This document shows, piece by piece, positions 62,210 to 64,000 of a stretch of 64,000 bases of DNA. The notes below the pieces were generated by a model. That model saw only the letters and a program-made list of their open reading frames with translations. It had not been told where the DNA came from and did not search any database. A program made the translations under genes and the position numbers. The DNA is from Geovibrio ferrireducens (GTDB lineage Bacteria > Chrysiogenota > Deferribacteres > Deferribacterales > Geovibrionaceae). The stretch covers positions 237,367 through 301,366 of the forward strand of contig NZ_JAJAPB010000004.1 in assembly GCF_026226615.1 (NCBI RefSeq), read 5' to 3'. Every line of letters begins with the position of its first letter. Position 1 is the first letter of the stretch.

Positions 62210-63629
62210 GAGCCTCAGGCTTTACCCTGAGCTTGATTCCGGTCTGAACAGACAGTTTTCCTTTACTCCGAGCTCCGATCTGGCTGACATTCTCATTGTG
62301 GACAGCTATGAGAATACCGCACGCGATAAAGTCAACATCCTTATATCCAATGAAAAATACCATGACGTGCTTTGTATTTCGCCTTCTGAGTCCACGGAGT
62401 TTATCATAAACTCCCTCAGGCTGCTGATAAAGGGCTATTCCACTTCCCCGCGCATAAACAAGCTCAAAGCACTGGAGGAGCAGAACGCACTGCTTTCAGA
62501 GGCGAATAAGGGACTGGTGGAGCTTTATAATCTGATAGAAAGCAAGAATAACCAAATCCAGTTCCTTAAGAATAAGCTGGAAAATATTATAAACTCTGCC
62601 GGAGAAAGCATAGTTGAAATTAACGAAGGCGGGGAAATTATCTTCGCCAACAACAAGTTTTCATCTACCACAGGTTATACCAAAGAGCAGACAGAGAGGA
62701 TGAACTTTGTCCTCCTCCTTGAATCCGGCAAACGCGCGGAATTTATTGAGGGGCTCACAACACTGGTCGGAGACACTATCGGCGACATAAACGCCCGTCT
62801 GAAAAAACGTGACGGGGAATACATTGATATTCAGGGGTACATGACCCTGATAAAAGGGAAAGACATACACTACGAGCTTATTTTTCAGGACATCAGCCGC
62901 AAGCTCCAGCTTGAGAAGCAGATGAAGTATCTTGAGGAAAAGGCCATAGTATCCGGTCTTTCCAGACACCTTTCTCATAATATTCTCAATGCCCTCACAG
63001 TTGCCGGAGGTTTTCTGAAAAAAATAAAGGAATCCGGCGACCAGACGGATATGATGAAGCATCGCTGGCAGATTGTGGATGACAAATTTAAGCTGATTGA
63101 AGAAATAGTTACCGGATATAATGACTACACGAACGTAATCAATCTTAAATATACGGACAATCTGGATATTGCCGATTTCTTCCACGGGCTCATACGCGCA
63201 ATAGCCCTGAAAAAGTTTGATAAAACCTTCTCAGCCTTCCTTTATAACTTCCTTGATCATTATGAGATAGACTACACTTTCAGGTTCACACGCTCATGCC
63301 GGATGGAAGCCAACAAAAACTTCCTGAAGCTGGGATTCTGCTACATCATCAAAGACACCATCCGCTACTTCGGTGATGAGCCGCCCATGAACTTCAAGAT
63401 TACAACAGAAGTTCTCAACGGCAGGTTCGCTATCAGTATCTACGTTGATGATCTGGATGTTCCGCAGCCTGTGCTGGAGACAATGTGCCAGCCATGGAAC
63501 CACAATATGCTCTCACAGAGCTTTGACTACTGGGGAATAGTAATCGCCAGCGTTATAATGGAAAAGCACGGCGGCAATCTTTCCATCGAAAAATGTAACG
63601 GCGGCATGAAGATAATCATGCTGTTCTGA
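62145..63629 (+). CDS. PAS-domain histidine-kinase-like protein with atypical ATPase domain
   Basis: 494 residues if started at this ATG; a later TTG near 62190 would remove the long overlap with glnD. The first 105 residues have an alpha/beta pattern like a worn receiver domain (DLADILIVDSYENTARDKVN). A coiled coil (about 105-145) leads to a PAS domain (SAGESIVEINEGGEIIFANN). A dimerisation region with the phospho-acceptor-like histidine follows in SRHLSHNILNALT. The C-terminal ATPase-like region ends MEKHGGNLSIEKCNGGMKII; its N-box position reads YIIKDTIRYF without the usual Asn. Possibly nitrogen signalling given glnD. Confidence 0.75.
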   Translation: MSKHSNQSDRNSYSSLEARIFKSLRLYPELDSGLNRQFSFTPSSDLADILIVDSYENTARDKVNILISNEKYHDVLCISPSESTEFIINSLRLLIKGYSTSPRINKLKALEEQNALLSEANKGLVELYNLIESKNNQIQFLKNKLENIINSAGESIVEINEGGEIIFANNKFSSTTGYTKEQTERMNFVLLLESGKRAEFIEGLTTLVGDTIGDINARLKKRDGEYIDIQGYMTLIKGKDIHYELIFQDISRKLQLEKQMKYLEEKAIVSGLSRHLSHNILNALTVAGGFLKKIKESGDQTDMMKHRWQIVDDKFKLIEEIVTGYNDYTNVINLKYTDNLDIADFFHGLIRAIALKKFDKTFSAFLYNFLDHYEIDYTFRFTRSCRMEANKNFLKLGFCYIIKDTIRYFGDEPPMNFKITTEVLNGRFAISIYVDDLDVPQPVLETMCQPWNHNMLSQSFDYWGIVIASVIMEKHGGNLSIEKCNGGMKIIMLF

Positions 63630-63639
63630 GCCGATAACA

Positions 63640-63730
63640 TCAAACTGACACATCCTGTCCGGTCTGAGTACACCCTCGCGGGCGGATGAACTGCCCTTCG
63701 CTTCTTACGGTGCAGTTCCTTGCTTTAACT
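63640..63730 (-). repeat. R-element copy R8 (decayed)
   Basis: Minus-oriented. The ACAGGATGT core (63650-63658), the CGCGAGGGTGT block and GAAGCGAAGG are recognisable in the right order and spacing, but hairpins A and C have lost pairing; a GGGC/GCCC stem stands at the B position. Confidence 0.6.
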
Positions 63731-63734
63731 TTTT

Positions 63735-63818
63735 GCGTCATTGCGAACCCTCAAAGGGTGAAGCAATCTCTCAGTATATTTAGAGACTGCCGCGTCGCGT
63801 CGCTCCTCGCAGTGACAC
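63735..63818. repeat. type M hairpin element with inverted ends
   Basis: GCGTCATTGCGA at the left and TCGCAGTGACAC at the right form imperfect terminal inverted repeats of 12 bp. Inside, GCAATCTCT faces AGAGACTGC. The left half contains ACCCT/AGGGT (loop CAA). This resembles a CGTCATTGCGA...GAAGCAATCT repeat seen in many unrelated bacterial genomes. Confidence 0.8.
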
Positions 63819-63824
63819 AGCAGT

Positions 63825-63903
63825 GCGTCATTCTGAACGAAGTGAAGGATCCAGATCTTTCAGACAAACAGAGATTCTTCGGGCTTTGCCCTCAGAATGA
63901 CGC
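63825..63903. repeat. type N element with perfect 12-bp terminal inverted repeats
   Basis: GCGTCATTCTGA (63825-63836) and TCAGAATGACGC (63892-63903) are exact inverted repeats. The right half has a GGGC/GCCC hairpin (loop TTT) followed on the other strand by GAAGAATCT. It resembles the TCATTCTGAGCGAAGCGAAGAATCT family common in bacteria. MITE-like; no coding capacity. Confidence 0.85.
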
Positions 63904-63922
63904 AAGATAATCTTAAACGCAG

Positions 63923-63954
63923 GAAAGCCCGGAACCTTTCGGAACCGGGCTTTC
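63923..63954 (-). terminator. stem-loop after the 5S rRNA gene, probable rrn terminator
   Basis: GAAAGCCCGG/CCGGGCTTTC, 10 bp, with an extra inner pairing of TTCC/GGAA type, 13 nt beyond the 5S 3' end. The minus-strand tail after it is only moderately T-rich. Confidence 0.65.
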
Positions 63955-63966
63955 ATATTTTTAATC

Positions 63967-64000
63967 TCTGGCAGTGACCTACTCTCCCAAGCTCTCTCTT
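63967..64000 (-). rRNA. rrf: 5S ribosomal RNA, 3' end only
   Basis: The last 34 bases are the reverse complement of a 5S rRNA 3' end: GGGAGAGTAGGTCACTGCCAG on the minus strand (20-base core GGAGAGTAGGTCACTGCCAG) matches the universal 5S terminal stem region. The rest of the gene, and presumably a ribosomal RNA operon, lies beyond the window edge. Confidence 0.88.

Noticed and set aside
63923..63954. Stem-loop before the 5S gene as another R-element
   Set aside because: The loop lacks GGA-core features and flanking blocks; position right after a 5S 3' end fits an rRNA operon terminator.

Overview
The window reads as a contiguous chromosomal stretch of a Gram-negative anaerobe with an outer membrane. 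Heptosyltransferases, RlpA, a LolB-like lipoprotein, a chemoreceptor, a FliL-like protein, an ion-pumping pyrophosphatase and persulfide-handling enzymes together suggest the Deferribacteres (Geovibrio/Denitrovibrio-like). That assignment is an inference from gene content and order; no complete marker RNA is inside the window. Only the 3' end of a 5S rRNA gene is visible, at the right edge on the minus strand. I see no tRNA gene, insertion sequence with a transposase, prophage or CRISPR array.

Layout. (1) 109-4120, minus: ychF, an SH3-domain protein, moaC, and a split glutamine-dependent NAD synthetase (amidase plus synthetase). (2) 4276-6312, minus: a pyrophosphatase with its own terminator, then a 528-bp repeat-filled gap. 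(3) 6841-21535, minus: a nearly gapless run of 16 genes: rph, rdgB, a class A-like penicillin-binding protein with an eroded glycosyltransferase domain, aroK, aroB, an acidic TPR protein, aroQ, an M24 peptidase, efp, accB, accC, a TPR lipoprotein-partner gene, a LolB-like lipoprotein, ispE, prs and pth. (4) 21676-27282, minus: RlpA, a LysR regulator, and an STT3/PglB-type oligosaccharyltransferase behind leucyl aminopeptidase. (5) 27534-34083, plus: parA, parB, bactofilin, tpiA, secG and a peptide-type ABC importer lacking ATPase genes. (6) 34100-35720: an AT-rich accessory patch with a repeat, a Fic toxin with a 48-residue antitoxin, a candidate small RNA and an XRE regulator. (7) 35767-44780: a secreted hydrolase, an AraC/SDR divergent pair, a chemoreceptor, transketolase and two heptosyltransferases. 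(8) 44931-53961, plus: pheA, hisC, aroF, tyrA, aroA, then a 507-bp repeat block, then cmk and an ispH-rpsA fusion. (9) 54098-58929, minus: a DsrE-like protein, purC, a rhodanese, a CoA-disulfide-reductase/rhodanese fusion and mtaB. (10) 59147-63629, plus: a FliL-like protein, glnD and an atypical PAS kinase, followed by more repeats and the 5S gene.

Most unusual signal: a family of composite intergenic repeats (called R-elements here; the name is mine) at about 6395-6800, 34108-34254, 50418-50719, 54551-54697 and, decayed, 63640-63730 and 54065-54086. Each is built from short conserved blocks separated by hairpins. The stems of the hairpins differ from copy to copy yet stay almost perfectly base-paired, while the loops are conserved and carry GGA. 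One loop is ACA-GGA-TGT and the other is AYGGAN. Variable-but-paired stems with fixed GGA loops mean either selection on folded RNA or DNA, for example binding by a CsrA-like protein or mobilisation by a hairpin-recognising Y1 transposase, or a mechanism that rewrites both arms together. Three further hairpin repeat families lie beside them. Reading frames open across these repeats are not genes.
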